Shown: piece after piece, positions 48,303-57,645 of the stretch
How the letters are laid out: each line of letters opens with the position of its first letter
Numbering within the stretch: the stretch's first letter is position 1
NCBI GenBank assembly: GCA_024346835.1
Contig: AP024867.1
Location: forward strand, 1,054,001 to 1,118,000
Direction of reading: 5' to 3'
DNA length: 64,000 bases
Origin: Vibrio comitans
GTDB lineage: Bacteria > Pseudomonadota > Gammaproteobacteria > Enterobacterales > Vibrionaceae
The notes under the pieces: generated by a model
The model's input: the letters and a program-made list of their open reading frames with translations, nothing else
What the model was told of the DNA's origin: nothing
Databases searched by the model: none
Made by a program: the position numbers and the translations under genes

Positions 48303-49216
48303 TATTTGTCTTCAGCAAATTTCTCTAAAGCCAATACTAGACCAATCGCAGCCAACATCATTACCACTGCCAGCGCAGTTTGTGACGGTGTACCAGTAAT
48401 CGATTCAAAATTGTGAGGCATGAGGTTTTCTTGCAAGAGCGGGACTTGCTCACCACTTGAGTTAGTGCGCCAGGTCAGAGTCTCTTTCCATGGCCAAATC
48501 TTTGGCAGTGTACCGACCATAAGGCCAACCAAGAACATCAGGGTAATATCTCTAAAGCGCTTTAAAAGCCATGATAGTAGATGAGAGAAGCTCAGCAGAC
48601 CACACAAGCAGCCGCCCATAAATAGCATTAGAAAGCCAATATCAAAGCCTTTTACGGCACCAATGACAGGGCCATACATACCGATCAACAGCAAAATAAA
48701 GCTGCCAGAGATGCCAGGCAAAATCATTGCACAGATAGCGATAGAACCTGATAGAACAATGTTGATTGCTGTTGGTTCGAGATTGAGTGGGTTGAGTACT
48801 GTAATTGCAAATGCAAGCGCAATCCCCATTGCAAAGCCGACCCATTTCATAAGGTCAAAGGATGTAATCTGGCGCATGATATGCCAGACCGATACTAATA
48901 TCAGACCAAAGAAAAAGGACCATAGTGGAACTGGGTGGGTGACCAGCAACCACGAAATAAGCTTAGCTAGCGTTAATATACTAGTGAAGATACCAGCGAA
49001 AAGAGACAGCAAGAAGAAGCCGTTGATGTGCTCGAATGCGCCTTTGATGCCTTTTGAGCGCAGTATGCCAAGAAGTGACGGGTTCACGCGGCGAATACTC
49101 TCTAATAAGGTATCGTAGATGCCAGTGATAAACGCGATGGTGCCGCCAGAAACACCGGGTACAACGTCCGCTGCGCCCATAGCCATTCCCTTGAGGAAAT
49201 TGGTGAAGTAATTCAT
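48302..49216 (-). CDS. popT: DUF368 membrane protein, PopT-like undecaprenyl-phosphate translocase
   Basis: 304 aa, about eight or more membrane helices. The N-terminal GMAMGAADVVPGVSGGTIAFITGIY and the internal repeat ILPGISGSFILLLIGMY are the paired DUF368 signatures. DUF368 proteins (PopT, VCA0040 of V. cholerae) recycle undecaprenyl phosphate across the inner membrane for cell-wall synthesis. It heads a tightly overlapping operon with copper-assembly genes and an RsgA paralogue, a link I cannot explain functionally. Confidence 0.88.
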   Translation of the reverse strand: MNYFTNFLKGMAMGAADVVPGVSGGTIAFITGIYDTLLESIRRVNPSLLGILRSKGIKGAFEHINGFFLLSLFAGIFTSILTLAKLISWLLVTHPVPLWSFFFGLILVSVWHIMRQITSFDLMKWVGFAMGIALAFAITVLNPLNLEPTAINIVLSGSIAICAMILPGISGSFILLLIGMYGPVIGAVKGFDIGFLMLFMGGCLCGLLSFSHLLSWLLKRFRDITLMFLVGLMVGTLPKIWPWKETLTWRTNSSGEQVPLLQENLMPHNFESITGTPSQTALAVVMMLAAIGLVLALEKFAEDK

Positions 49217-49351
49217 AAAGTTAGTTTTGAAGCCAAGTCCGTTAATGGTTGTTATTGTAAGGGAAATGACGGGTAGGGGAAATGGAATTATTTGGTTCTA
49301 GGAGGTGACAATTTGTTAGCGGATAGCTTTGAGCATCAAGTTAGAAGTAAA

Positions 49352-49375
49352 AGCCTAGACCCTAGGGTCTAGGCT
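49352..49375 (-). terminator. 24-bp perfect palindrome after the M20 peptidase gene
   Basis: AGCCTAGACC/GGTCTAGGCT arms with CTAG in the centre, eight bases after the peptidase stop. On the minus strand it is followed by only a short T stretch (TTTACTT), so termination strength is uncertain. Confidence 0.65.
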
Positions 49376-49382
49376 AAAAATA

Positions 49383-50489
49383 TTATTTTGCTAAGTAGCT
49401 CATCAGGAACTGAGAAATCTTGCGCATATCTTCGATAGCGATGTACTCCTCGGTTGTGTGTACCTTGGCCATACCCGTAGATAGGTTAACGATAGTTAGG
49501 CCTTTTTCAGCAAAGATGTTGGCATCACTACCACCACCGGTTGAAGTCACGATTGGCTCGATATCCAACTGAGTGAAGACTTCTTTTACCGTTTGGATGT
49601 GAGGGTGTGATTCAGGGATCTGGAACGGGTTGTATGCGCGAGTTGAAACGATCTCAACTTCAGCGCCATGCTTGTTTGCCGCTGCTTCAAAGGTTTCAAC
49701 CATATGAGCGACTTGCTTTGCTAATTTCTCTTCATCAAGAGAGCGTGCTTCTGCTTCGATGTAAAGGCTTGGCATTACGATGTTTGTAGCTTGCCCGCCT
49801 TTTACGACACCGATATTGGCAGTGGTTTCTTCGTCGATACGTGACAGGTTCATGTTGGCGATAGCATCAGCGGCAACAGTCAGGGCATTGATGCCTTGCT
49901 CTGGTGCTAAACCAGCATGTGCTGGCTTACCAGTGATGTTTACCTTCAGGTTTTGCTGACCTGGAGCTACGGCAATGATAGTACCGATAGGGCCGCCTGA
50001 ATCTAGAACAATACCCATCTCTGATTCAATTTTGCTGCAATCAAATTGCTTCGAGCCATGTAGACCACCTTCTTCAAAAACAGTGAACGCAATCTCGATG
50101 GTTTTGTGCTCGACATTGTTCTCTTGAAGGGTTTTGATAGCTTCGATGATAGCCGCAATACCTGACTTATCGTCACCACCAAGAATAGTGTCACCTGCAG
50201 AGCTAATGATGCCGTCTTTGATTACTGGCTCAATGCCATTACCTGGAGTTACCGTATCCATATGACAGCTTAGTACGATGCTACCGTCTAGTTTGCCTGG
50301 TAATTTGGCATAGATGTTAAAGCCATTGGACAGAGTTTCAGGCACGGCAAGGCGCTCTACGTCAAAGCCAAGTTGCTGAAGCTGAGATTCGATTTCAATA
50401 GCAACTTCTTTCTCGTTGCCTGATTCGCTGTCAATTTTTACCAGTTGTAGAAAGTTATCTACGAGACGATTTTGATCTACTTGTGTCAT
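49383..50489 (-). CDS. M20-family aminopeptidase (PepT-like)
   Basis: 368 aa. Zinc-binding and catalytic motifs of M20 peptidases: SCHMDTV (His ligand and Asp), GGDDKSG (bridging Asp), FEEGG (catalytic Glu and ligand), LDSGG and the C-terminal HTTEE ligand region, with a dimerisation domain in the middle (GKPAHAGLAPEQG). The length and the D.IL.GDDKSG motif fit the tripeptidase-T-like subgroup. Cytoplasmic; probable role in oligopeptide use. Flanked by NhaD upstream on the same strand. Confidence 0.9.
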   Translation of the reverse strand: MTQVDQNRLVDNFLQLVKIDSESGNEKEVAIEIESQLQQLGFDVERLAVPETLSNGFNIYAKLPGKLDGSIVLSCHMDTVTPGNGIEPVIKDGIISSAGDTILGGDDKSGIAAIIEAIKTLQENNVEHKTIEIAFTVFEEGGLHGSKQFDCSKIESEMGIVLDSGGPIGTIIAVAPGQQNLKVNITGKPAHAGLAPEQGINALTVAADAIANMNLSRIDEETTANIGVVKGGQATNIVMPSLYIEAEARSLDEEKLAKQVAHMVETFEAAANKHGAEVEIVSTRAYNPFQIPESHPHIQTVKEVFTQLDIEPIVTSTGGGSDANIFAEKGLTIVNLSTGMAKVHTTEEYIAIEDMRKISQFLMSYLAK

Positions 50490-50578
50490 GGAATTACTTC
50501 TTTATCTATTCATGAAGCGGATAGTTACACATATTGCGTGCTACACGCCCTTGATGCAGATCAATTTTGCGTCCGATT

Positions 50579-52018
50579 TCAGAATAGATGGCCATTAACC
50601 CATAGGTGAGTGGCGATACTTGCAGCATAACCAAGGGCAATGATCGGCATCCATTTTAGGTGCCCAAAGAAGGTATACTTACCATGAGCGGCTCCCATTA
50701 ATGCAACACCAGCGGCTGAGCCGATAGACAATAAACTACCACCCACACCTGCGGTTAAGGTGACCAATAACCAGTTGCCCATTGAAAGCTCTGGCTGCAT
50801 GGTCAAAATCGCAAACATCACCGGAATGTTATCGACAATTGCTGAGAGTATTCCAACCATGACGTTAGCCCAAATAGGATCCCATTGGGTGTACATGATC
50901 TCTGAAACTAACCCAAGATAACCAAGTAGACTTAAGCCTCCTACACACATTACCACGCCATAGAAGAACAGCAGGGTGTCCCATTCGGCATGGGAAACTC
51001 GTCTAAATACATCGAAAGGAACTACAGAGCCAAGTCGCTTTAATGCGGCTTTATCGTGATGAGCTTCGGCAACCGCACGCTTTTTAGCAAGAGAGCGAGG
51101 AAGTGTTTTTCGAAGATAGAAGCCAAAAAATTGTAGATAGGCCAGTCCCATCATCATGCCAATCACCGGCGGGAAATGCAGTAAGCCGTGGAAAGCGACA
51201 GCAGTCGCGATGGTTAAGATGAATAATGCGACGATGCGTCTAGCCCCACGTTTGAGTTCAACGTATTCATGCACGGCATCTGGGCTTGTTTTCGGTACGA
51301 AGAAAGACATGATCACTGCAGGCACTATGTAGTTGACCACAGAAGGTGCAAACAGCGTCAGAAACTGCATAAACTCAACGTGGCCTGCTTGCCATACCAT
51401 CAGGGTCGTAATATCGCCAAATGGGCTAAACGCACCTCCTGCGTTTGCGGCAATAACAATATTGACACAGGCTATGTTAATGAACTTGTAGTTGGTGCCT
51501 CCGACTTTCATAACCACTGCGCACATCAATAAAGCAGTAGTCAGGTTATCGGCGATTGGTGAGATAAAGAATGAAAGGATGCCGGTTAGCCAGAATAAAG
51601 AGCGTAAATTAAAGCCTTTTCCAACCATCCAAGCTTGCAGGGCATCAAACAACCGGCGCTCTTCCATAGCACTGATGTAAGTCATCGCAACCAGCAAGAA
51701 AAGCAGTAATTCAGAGTACTCAAGTAGGTTATGGTCCAGAGCAGATTTAGCCACATCCATCTGGCCTAAGCGCTGGAAGGTAAAGCCAATTAATATCCAG
51801 ATTAGTCCGGCAGCAAGTAATACCGGTTTCGATTTTCTGAGCTTGAGGACCTCCTCTCCCATCACGAGGCAGTAAGCCAGTGCAAAGATAACGAGAGCGG
51901 CATATCCTACACCTGATTGAGTCAGGTCTGGCATAGCATGAGTGGTGGAAGAAATGGCGACAGGGGAGACTAAAAGAGAAACGAGCGCCAAGCACAACAT
52001 AGACGAGAAAGACTTCAC
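50579..52018 (-). CDS. nhaD: Na+/H+ antiporter NhaD
   Basis: 479 aa from the GTG at 52018, chosen because AAGGAG sits 5 nt upstream; the open frame extends to 52102 without a ribosome site. About twelve membrane helices. Motifs such as FISPIADNLTTALLMCAVVMKVGG, ANAGGAFSPFGDITTLMVW and AIVDNIPVMFAI are typical of the NhaD/ArsB superfamily (ion transporter). It exchanges Na+ or Li+ for protons at alkaline pH, expected in a marine bacterium. Monocistronic, divergent from the Kef operon. Confidence 0.92.
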   Translation of the reverse strand: MKSFSSMLCLALVSLLVSPVAISSTTHAMPDLTQSGVGYAALVIFALAYCLVMGEEVLKLRKSKPVLLAAGLIWILIGFTFQRLGQMDVAKSALDHNLLEYSELLLFLLVAMTYISAMEERRLFDALQAWMVGKGFNLRSLFWLTGILSFFISPIADNLTTALLMCAVVMKVGGTNYKFINIACVNIVIAANAGGAFSPFGDITTLMVWQAGHVEFMQFLTLFAPSVVNYIVPAVIMSFFVPKTSPDAVHEYVELKRGARRIVALFILTIATAVAFHGLLHFPPVIGMMMGLAYLQFFGFYLRKTLPRSLAKKRAVAEAHHDKAALKRLGSVVPFDVFRRVSHAEWDTLLFFYGVVMCVGGLSLLGYLGLVSEIMYTQWDPIWANVMVGILSAIVDNIPVMFAILTMQPELSMGNWLLVTLTAGVGGSLLSIGSAAGVALMGAAHGKYTFFGHLKWMPIIALGYAASIATHLWVNGHLF

Positions 52019-52331
52019 TGCGACTCCTTGCAGATGATTAATTAACGTAAACAGTATTCCTTGTTGATTGACTAGACTTAACGGACGTTTAAACAAAGCC
52101 AAGTAACAAAGAGAACCAGACCCACCTAGCCTAAACCTGAAATGAAAACAATAGCTTGAATTAGATCACCCTTTAGCAAGGCAGATGAAATAACTTTGTT
52201 AATTTGAAGGGTGGTTTGGGTTGCGCAAATGCATCTTGTAAGGCGCTATTTGTTTGTTCCAGTCACTTGTGTAACCGATGTTTTGCTATTAGTTTTAACA
52301 GGCTAACTGCAAGAAACTTAAAGGATTAATA
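52019..52331. promoter_or_regulatory. Divergent promoter region between nhaD and the Kef operon
   Basis: 313 bp with no gene seen. Both flanking genes are monovalent-cation/proton antiporter systems, so co-control by pH or ionic stress is plausible. AAAGGA lies just upstream of the plus-strand ATG at 52332. Confidence 0.4.
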
Positions 52332-52985
52332 ATGAGTGAACAAACAAGCGGTCAAGACTCCCCATTGACTAGCAAAAGGGTATTGTTGTTATTTGCCCAT
52401 CCTTCTCAGTCTCGTTCAGAGGTCAATGTTGCGTTATACAAAGCGGCAAAAAAGATCCCCGGTATCACCTGTGTTGACCTTTATAGTGAGTACCCAAAGT
52501 ACGATATTGATATTGAACGCGAACAGCAGCGTTTGTTGGATCATGACATCATTATTTTCCAGTTTCCTTTGTACTGGTATTCCACACCTTCGATCCTCAA
52601 AGAGTGGCAGGATTTAGTACTCGAGTATGGCTTTGCCTACGGACATGAAGGTACTGCGATTCAAGGCAAGCAATTTTTCTGCGCTATCACAGCAGGAGGT
52701 AAGGAAGATGCGTACCAAACGGATGGCTACAACCACTATACCATTCGAGAATTACTGCATCCGATAGAGCAAACTGCGGCATTAACGGGCATGAATTACT
52801 GGGCTCCGTTTGTTTTATTTGGTTCACGAACAGCGCTGGAAGAAGGCAGAGTTACAGAACATGTCAAAAACTGGAAGCAATTGTTAGAAGCGTTAGTGGC
52901 AGGAAAGGTTGATGAAAACCTCGCAGCGTCTTTACCTCAAATTAGCGGTAACTTGGACGCAGTGATTAAAGGAGCGCAGTTATGA
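52332..52985 (+). CDS. KefF/KefG-like NAD(P)H oxidoreductase (antiporter ancillary protein)
   Basis: 217 aa flavodoxin-fold quinone-reductase-like protein: VLLLFAHPSQSRSEVN (FMN phosphate loop), FQFPLYWYSTPSILKEWQD and FCAITAGG are signatures of the KefF/KefG/MdaB group. These proteins sit on the cytoplasmic face of the Kef antiporter and activate it. It overlaps the antiporter start by 4 bp (ATGA), as expected for stoichiometric partners. Confidence 0.9.
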   Translation: MSEQTSGQDSPLTSKRVLLLFAHPSQSRSEVNVALYKAAKKIPGITCVDLYSEYPKYDIDIEREQQRLLDHDIIIFQFPLYWYSTPSILKEWQDLVLEYGFAYGHEGTAIQGKQFFCAITAGGKEDAYQTDGYNHYTIRELLHPIEQTAALTGMNYWAPFVLFGSRTALEEGRVTEHVKNWKQLLEALVAGKVDENLAASLPQISGNLDAVIKGAQL

Positions 52986-54910
52986 CAGGTTACTTTTTGC
53001 AGGCATTTATCTATCTGATCGCGGCTGTTATTGCTGTTCCTATTGCCAAGCGTCTAGGGCTTGGCTCTGTACTGGGGTACTTAATTGCAGGGGTGGTTAT
53101 TGGCCCCATCGCAGGTCTTGTTGGCGAAGAAACTACGACGATTCAGCACTTTGCTGAATTTGGTGTAGTGATGATGTTGTTCCTAGTGGGTTTGGAGCTT
53201 GAGCCTAAGATGCTGTGGAATATGCGTAATCGCCTTATGGGGCTCGGCGGTATTCAAGTTGTCGGAACTGCTGGCATAGTCATGGGGATTGCGTTAGTTC
53301 TTGATATGCAGTGGCAAATAGCCTTAGCGATCGGTCTTATCTTCTCACTTTCATCTACCGCTATTGTTTTGCAGACCTTTAATGAAAAGGGGCTGACCAA
53401 AACCGAAGGTGGTCAAAATGCCTTCTCTGTGCTGCTATTCCAAGACATCGCAGTGATCCCGATGTTGGCCTTCATACCTCTGCTCGCTTTACCTGAATTA
53501 GTAGAATTGGCTCAGACGGCAGTGGGTGAAAGTGCGGATCATCACCCTGAGTTAAGTTTGGTTGCAGGGCTACCTGGCTGGGCTTATGGGTTAGTGATAA
53601 CAGCATCGATAGCCGTTGTTGTGGTCGGCGGTCACTTTGCTAGCCGCCCTTTGTTTAGGTTTGTGGCGGCATCAGGGCTTCGCGAAATATTTACCGCAAC
53701 GGCTTTAATGTTGGTGATTGGTATTGCAGCGCTAATGGGACTGGTGGGGCTTTCTCCTGCTCTAGGCACCTTCCTTGCGGGCGTTGTATTGGCTAACAGC
53801 GAATTCAGGCACGAACTGGAATCGAATATTGAACCTTTCAAGGGTTTGTTACTTGGTTTGTTCTTTATCACTGTAGGTGCAGGTATCGATTTTACTGTTC
53901 TATTCAGTGATTTCTTTGTCATTATCGGTCTGACACTTGGACTGATGTTGCTTAAAGGCCTTGTACTTTGGACGCTGGCTATCGCCTTTAAGATCAAAGG
54001 GGTTAATCGTTGGCTATTCGCCTTGAGCTTGGCGCAAGCGGGTGAATTTGGCTTTGTACTGCTCAGCTTTACCATGCAAAACAACGTTCTACCAACCGAT
54101 ATTGCGACCACATTGTCGCTGGTGGTTGCGCTTTCAATGTTCCTGACTCCTGGACTGTTTATTTTCTACGATAAGGTCATTCTTCCTAAGTATGAGAAAG
54201 CGAGCAACCAAGATGAAGAAGCTGATGTTATTGACGAGCACGGTACGGTGATCATTGCTGGCGTGGGTCGTTTTGGTCAGATCGTTAATCGCTTACTGGT
54301 CAATAATGGTGTTGAAACCGTTGTCCTTGATCATCAGGCCACTCAGGTCGCTAACTTAAGAAAAATTGGTACAAAAACCTACTTTGGTGATGCTACCAAG
54401 CCCGATCTATTACACACCGCTGGTATTGAACATGCTAAAGCGGTTGTGGTTGCGATAGATAATGAAGAGGCTTCTTTAGAGTTGGTGAAGTATGTGAGAC
54501 ACACCTATCCGCATGTGAAAGTTATTGCTCGTGCCTTTGACCGAGGACATTCTTATCAACTCCGACAAGCGGGTGCTAGTCACATAGAAAGTGAGACTTT
54601 CCATTCTGCATTAGAAGTCGGGACGGTAGCGCTTCGCTGTATGGGGTTCCATCCATTCCAAATAGAGCAGCAACGGAACTCCTATATCAAGGTAGAGAAA
54701 GAAAGCTCAGATAACTTATATCATGCTTGGCTCGATGATGCTGAAGGCGAGCGCTTTGATAACAACTTCATCAAACTTTTTGTTGAGTTGGAAGATAAAA
54801 TACGTGACGCTATGGGTTCAGATCGCAGTGATAACCATACTCGCTCTGAACGAGGGTGGACACCGCCACCAAAAGGATATGCAGATAAATTTGAGGACTC
54901 GTCGGAGTGA
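52982..54910 (+). CDS. Kef-type K+/H+ antiporter (CPA2 family)
   Basis: 642 aa. About twelve membrane helices (residues 5-405) with LGYLIAGVVIGP and SLSSTAIVLQT, then a cytoplasmic RCK/TrkA_N domain from about 420 (VIIAGVGRFGQIVNRLL, nucleotide-binding glycine motif; YFGDATKPDLL). This is the KefB/KefC layout: potassium efflux gated by glutathione adducts, protecting from electrophiles. Middle gene of a three-gene operon with 4-bp overlaps on both sides. Confidence 0.93.
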   Translation: MTGYFLQAFIYLIAAVIAVPIAKRLGLGSVLGYLIAGVVIGPIAGLVGEETTTIQHFAEFGVVMMLFLVGLELEPKMLWNMRNRLMGLGGIQVVGTAGIVMGIALVLDMQWQIALAIGLIFSLSSTAIVLQTFNEKGLTKTEGGQNAFSVLLFQDIAVIPMLAFIPLLALPELVELAQTAVGESADHHPELSLVAGLPGWAYGLVITASIAVVVVGGHFASRPLFRFVAASGLREIFTATALMLVIGIAALMGLVGLSPALGTFLAGVVLANSEFRHELESNIEPFKGLLLGLFFITVGAGIDFTVLFSDFFVIIGLTLGLMLLKGLVLWTLAIAFKIKGVNRWLFALSLAQAGEFGFVLLSFTMQNNVLPTDIATTLSLVVALSMFLTPGLFIFYDKVILPKYEKASNQDEEADVIDEHGTVIIAGVGRFGQIVNRLLVNNGVETVVLDHQATQVANLRKIGTKTYFGDATKPDLLHTAGIEHAKAVVVAIDNEEASLELVKYVRHTYPHVKVIARAFDRGHSYQLRQAGASHIESETFHSALEVGTVALRCMGFHPFQIEQQRNSYIKVEKESSDNLYHAWLDDAEGERFDNNFIKLFVELEDKIRDAMGSDRSDNHTRSERGWTPPPKGYADKFEDSSE

Positions 54911-56091
54911 CACAACATAAATCGTGGCAAACACCACAAAACTTTCTAATCTTGATTTCGATTGTGGTGCCCGTCGCTTTCTCAAGTTGGATGGCGCTCT
55001 TGAATAACTTTGTTATCGAGCGCGCGAACTTTGATGGCGCGGATATCGGTTTATTGCAAAGCGTTCGGGAAATTCCAGGGTTCTTGGCATTTACCGTGGT
55101 GTTTGTGCTTTTGTTTATCAGAGAACAAAAGTTCATGCTGGTATCGCTGTTCATGTTAAGCCTAGGCACGTTCCTTACGGGGTTCTTCCCTAGTGTAACG
55201 GGCTTATTGTTGACCACGCTATTGATGTCGACAGGATTTCACTACTTTGAAACCTTGAAACAATCGCTCTCATTACAATGGCTGTCCAAAGATGAGGCGC
55301 CGGAAATGTTGGGGAAGATGATCTCCATTGGCGCACTAGCCTCACTACTTACCTATGGCGCATTGTGGGTAATGCTAGAGGTGTTAAAGCTCGATTATAT
55401 TGTGGTGTATGCCATTACGGGCGGTGCAGCTCTAGTGTTAGTGGCTCTGATGACCATAGGTTTTCCCCAATTCAAAACTGATACCGTTCAAAATAAAAAA
55501 TTGGTGCTAAGAAAGCGCTACTGGCTTTACTACGCTCTTACCTTCATGAGTGGGGCTCGTAGGCAAATATTTACGGTATTTGCTGGCTTCCTGATGGTTG
55601 AGAAGTTTGGTTATTCAGCGGCCGATGTCACCTTACTGTTTTTGGTCAACTACTTATTTAACTTTTTGTTCGCGAAGAAAATTGGCCGTTTTATTGGAGT
55701 CGTAGGTGAGCGCAAGGCCTTGGTATTTGAATACATTGGTTTAATTGGGGTTTTCCTTGGCTATGCTTTCGTTCAGTCCGCGGAATGGGCAGCAGCACTT
55801 TATGTTATTGATCACTTGTTTTTTGCCTTAGCACTGGCAATAAAAACCTACTTCCAAAAAATTGCGGATCCCGCCGATATGGCCTCTACAGCGGGTGTAA
55901 GTTTTACTATCAACCATATCGCCGCAGTAGTCATTCCTGTGACCTTTGGTGTGATTTGGTTAACTTCTCCTGCGCTCGTTTTTGTTATCGGGGCGATGAT
56001 GGCTGCGGTTTCTCTCATTCTGTCTCTGAATATCCCAGCGAAACCAACAGAAGGTAATGAAGTTAGATTCTTTAGTTGGGGTAGGGTTTAA
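54907..56091 (+). CDS. MFS transporter
   Basis: 394 aa with about eleven to twelve hydrophobic helices in two halves. It starts at a GTG overlapping the antiporter stop (GTGA), so translation is coupled. The N-terminus (FLILISIVVPVAFSSWMALLNNF) and central cytoplasmic loop (about 180-210) fit the major facilitator superfamily. Substrate unknown; position suggests a link with the Kef system, perhaps export of an electrophile or its adduct (inference). Confidence 0.8.
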   Translation: MTQHKSWQTPQNFLILISIVVPVAFSSWMALLNNFVIERANFDGADIGLLQSVREIPGFLAFTVVFVLLFIREQKFMLVSLFMLSLGTFLTGFFPSVTGLLLTTLLMSTGFHYFETLKQSLSLQWLSKDEAPEMLGKMISIGALASLLTYGALWVMLEVLKLDYIVVYAITGGAALVLVALMTIGFPQFKTDTVQNKKLVLRKRYWLYYALTFMSGARRQIFTVFAGFLMVEKFGYSAADVTLLFLVNYLFNFLFAKKIGRFIGVVGERKALVFEYIGLIGVFLGYAFVQSAEWAAALYVIDHLFFALALAIKTYFQKIADPADMASTAGVSFTINHIAAVVIPVTFGVIWLTSPALVFVIGAMMAAVSLILSLNIPAKPTEGNEVRFFSWGRV

Positions 56092-56288
56092 CTTTAGTTG
56101 TAGTCAATATAAAGGAAGGCAATCAACTTAGTAGCGGATAGCTTTATGCTCTGAGGGCGTTACCTTCCTTCGTTCCATCCTTCTTTTAAATGTATTCTCC
56201 TACCTAGCATCTGAATTTTCGATACATTCTAATTCTGTCAATCAGTATTCCAATGACATTATGCGCCTTAATTAACTGGAGGCGTGTT

Positions 56289-56405
56289 ATGTATAACGAA
56301 ACAACTTGTAGATTGATAAAGGCCAATCAATTACTAACATGTCACGGAACGACAGACATTCAATTACCCAACTGTGATAGAGATTTATTGGAGTTGGCAA
56401 AATGA
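56289..56405 (+). CDS. 38-residue Cys-spaced microprotein, coupled to a lipoprotein gene
   Basis: ATG at 56289 with GGAGG 8 nt upstream (56279-56283); stop TGA at 56403 overlaps the lipoprotein ATG (ATGA). The product has cysteines at 7, 18 and 29, i.e. two equal intervals of 11, and no hydrophobic segment. The strong ribosome site and exact overlap argue for translation, either as a functional small protein or as a leader coupling translation of the lipoprotein. Not recognised. Confidence 0.5.
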   Translation: MYNETTCRLIKANQLLTCHGTTDIQLPNCDRDLLELAK

Positions 56406-56653
56406 AACAGATAATAGTTTTATTCGCTTTTTTTCTTGCAGCTTGTACAACGATTGTAGAGCCGACACCAGAGAATGGCTGTGACACATCTTCAATCGAA
56501 GCAAGTGAGAATGAAGCTGCTGCTCTTGCGACCTTCTCGCTGATTAGATCTTTGTCGGGAGAGCGCTCAAGCCTAGCAGCACACGCAACGAATGCTGAGC
56601 AACGTGCAGAGATTTTGAGAATCAAAGCTGAGCTATGTAAGCAAAAAATGTGA
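56402..56653 (+). CDS. Small predicted lipoprotein (83 aa)
   Basis: Signal peptide with lipobox FFLAAC (lipidated Cys15), a short linker and an alanine/glutamate-rich helical domain (about 33-83) with two further cysteines. TGGAG precedes the ATG. Likely anchored in the outer membrane; function unknown. Its start overlaps the 38-codon frame upstream. Confidence 0.65.
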   Translation: MKQIIVLFAFFLAACTTIVEPTPENGCDTSSIEASENEAAALATFSLIRSLSGERSSLAAHATNAEQRAEILRIKAELCKQKM

Positions 56654-56701
56654 TTTTTCTTAAGTTGCTCAACCTATGTTTAGTCAAGAGCTAAAAAAAT
56701 G

Positions 56702-56733
56702 CCGACCGTATATGGTCGGGATTTGTGGTTTTT
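56702..56733 (+). terminator. Putative terminator after the lipoprotein gene
   Basis: Stem CCGACC/GGTCGG with a 6-nt loop, followed by a T-rich stretch (GATTTGTGGTTTTT), about 48 bp after the lipoprotein stop. Confidence 0.65.
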
Positions 56734-56775
56734 AAGGGCCTAGAGTTTGAAACCCTTAAAACACCGTCTGTTTAT

Positions 56776-56881
56776 GATCCAAATACAGATAGTTTTGCCA
56801 ACTCTTCATACCAATCAAAATCTTACGCATGATAGAGACATGGTGGAAGCTATTGGAATATCAGATTGTGCCGTTTTGTAC
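56776..56881 (-). pseudogene. Internally deleted remnant of a YibH/HlyD-like gene
   Basis: Positions 56776-56861 match 57651-57736 (the C-terminal end of the intact HlyD-like gene) with four mismatches in 86 bp. The next bases, 56862-56881, match 58389-58408 inside the same gene with one mismatch. The remnant is therefore a second copy in the same orientation from which about 650 bp are missing. The intact gene's stop codon is not conserved here. The globin gene lies between remnant and intact copy. Confidence 0.85.
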
Positions 56882-57078
56882 ATTTGCCAATGTATGACTC
56901 AATTTTACCAATCACCAATCTATACCACGTTAACTAACCTGATTGCTTTTATGCTGTTCGGCTAGAAAAATTGGAAATCTTTGATTTTAAACAACTTAGA
57001 CACATATTCTTACCCCGCATCAAGCTTTGTTGAGCTATTTTTGTACAAGATTAAGTATTTTTAATGCGAGGATATTCT

Positions 57079-57483
57079 ATGGACTCAAACGAAGTATTCA
57101 GCTCAAGTTATCAACGATGTTGTATAGACCAGGAATTTCTCACTTATTTTCTGCAACACTTTTGCAGAACTAACCCTAGATTCTCAGAGCGCTTTGGTGG
57201 TGTGGATATTGATCAACAAACGAAAATGCTTAAAGCTTCAATCATTCTTATACACAACGCATCAGAAAATGCATATGTACGTAATAATGTTAAAAACCTA
57301 GCAATACAGCATAAAAACTTGGGGCTAAATATCAAAGGCGAAGAGCTGGTCGCTTGGCGAGAAAGTCTACTCGTAACAGTCAAAGCATTTGACCCGCATT
57401 ACAATGATGACATTGATGATGCATGGAGATCTGCACTTAAAGTCGGTATGGAGCTAATGAAGGAACACGCTACTTATTCTTAG
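57079..57483 (+). CDS. Single-domain globin
   Basis: 134 aa from the ATG at 57079 (AGGA 8 nt upstream; the ATG at 57064 adds five residues). Helical throughout with the pattern RFGGVDIDQQTKML, NLAIQHKNLGL (candidate proximal His), WRESLLVTVKAFDP and DDAWRSALKVGMELM, as in bacterial myoglobin-like globins. Probable roles are oxygen or nitric-oxide sensing or detoxification. Monocistronic, flanked by a partial duplication of the HlyD-like gene. Confidence 0.82.
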   Translation: MDSNEVFSSSYQRCCIDQEFLTYFLQHFCRTNPRFSERFGGVDIDQQTKMLKASIILIHNASENAYVRNNVKNLAIQHKNLGLNIKGEELVAWRESLLVTVKAFDPHYNDDIDDAWRSALKVGMELMKEHATYS

Positions 57484-57645
57484 CTCTAGGGTTCAATAAT
57501 AATTAATCCATCATAACCGACTTAATTAGGACTTAGAGAGAAACTCCAACTATATAATCACTACCCGCTTCGCCTGATTTACCAGTCTACTTGGGCCTAC
57601 AGCGAAAAATTGGATGATTCTCTCTTAGATTGCTTTACTTAACCG

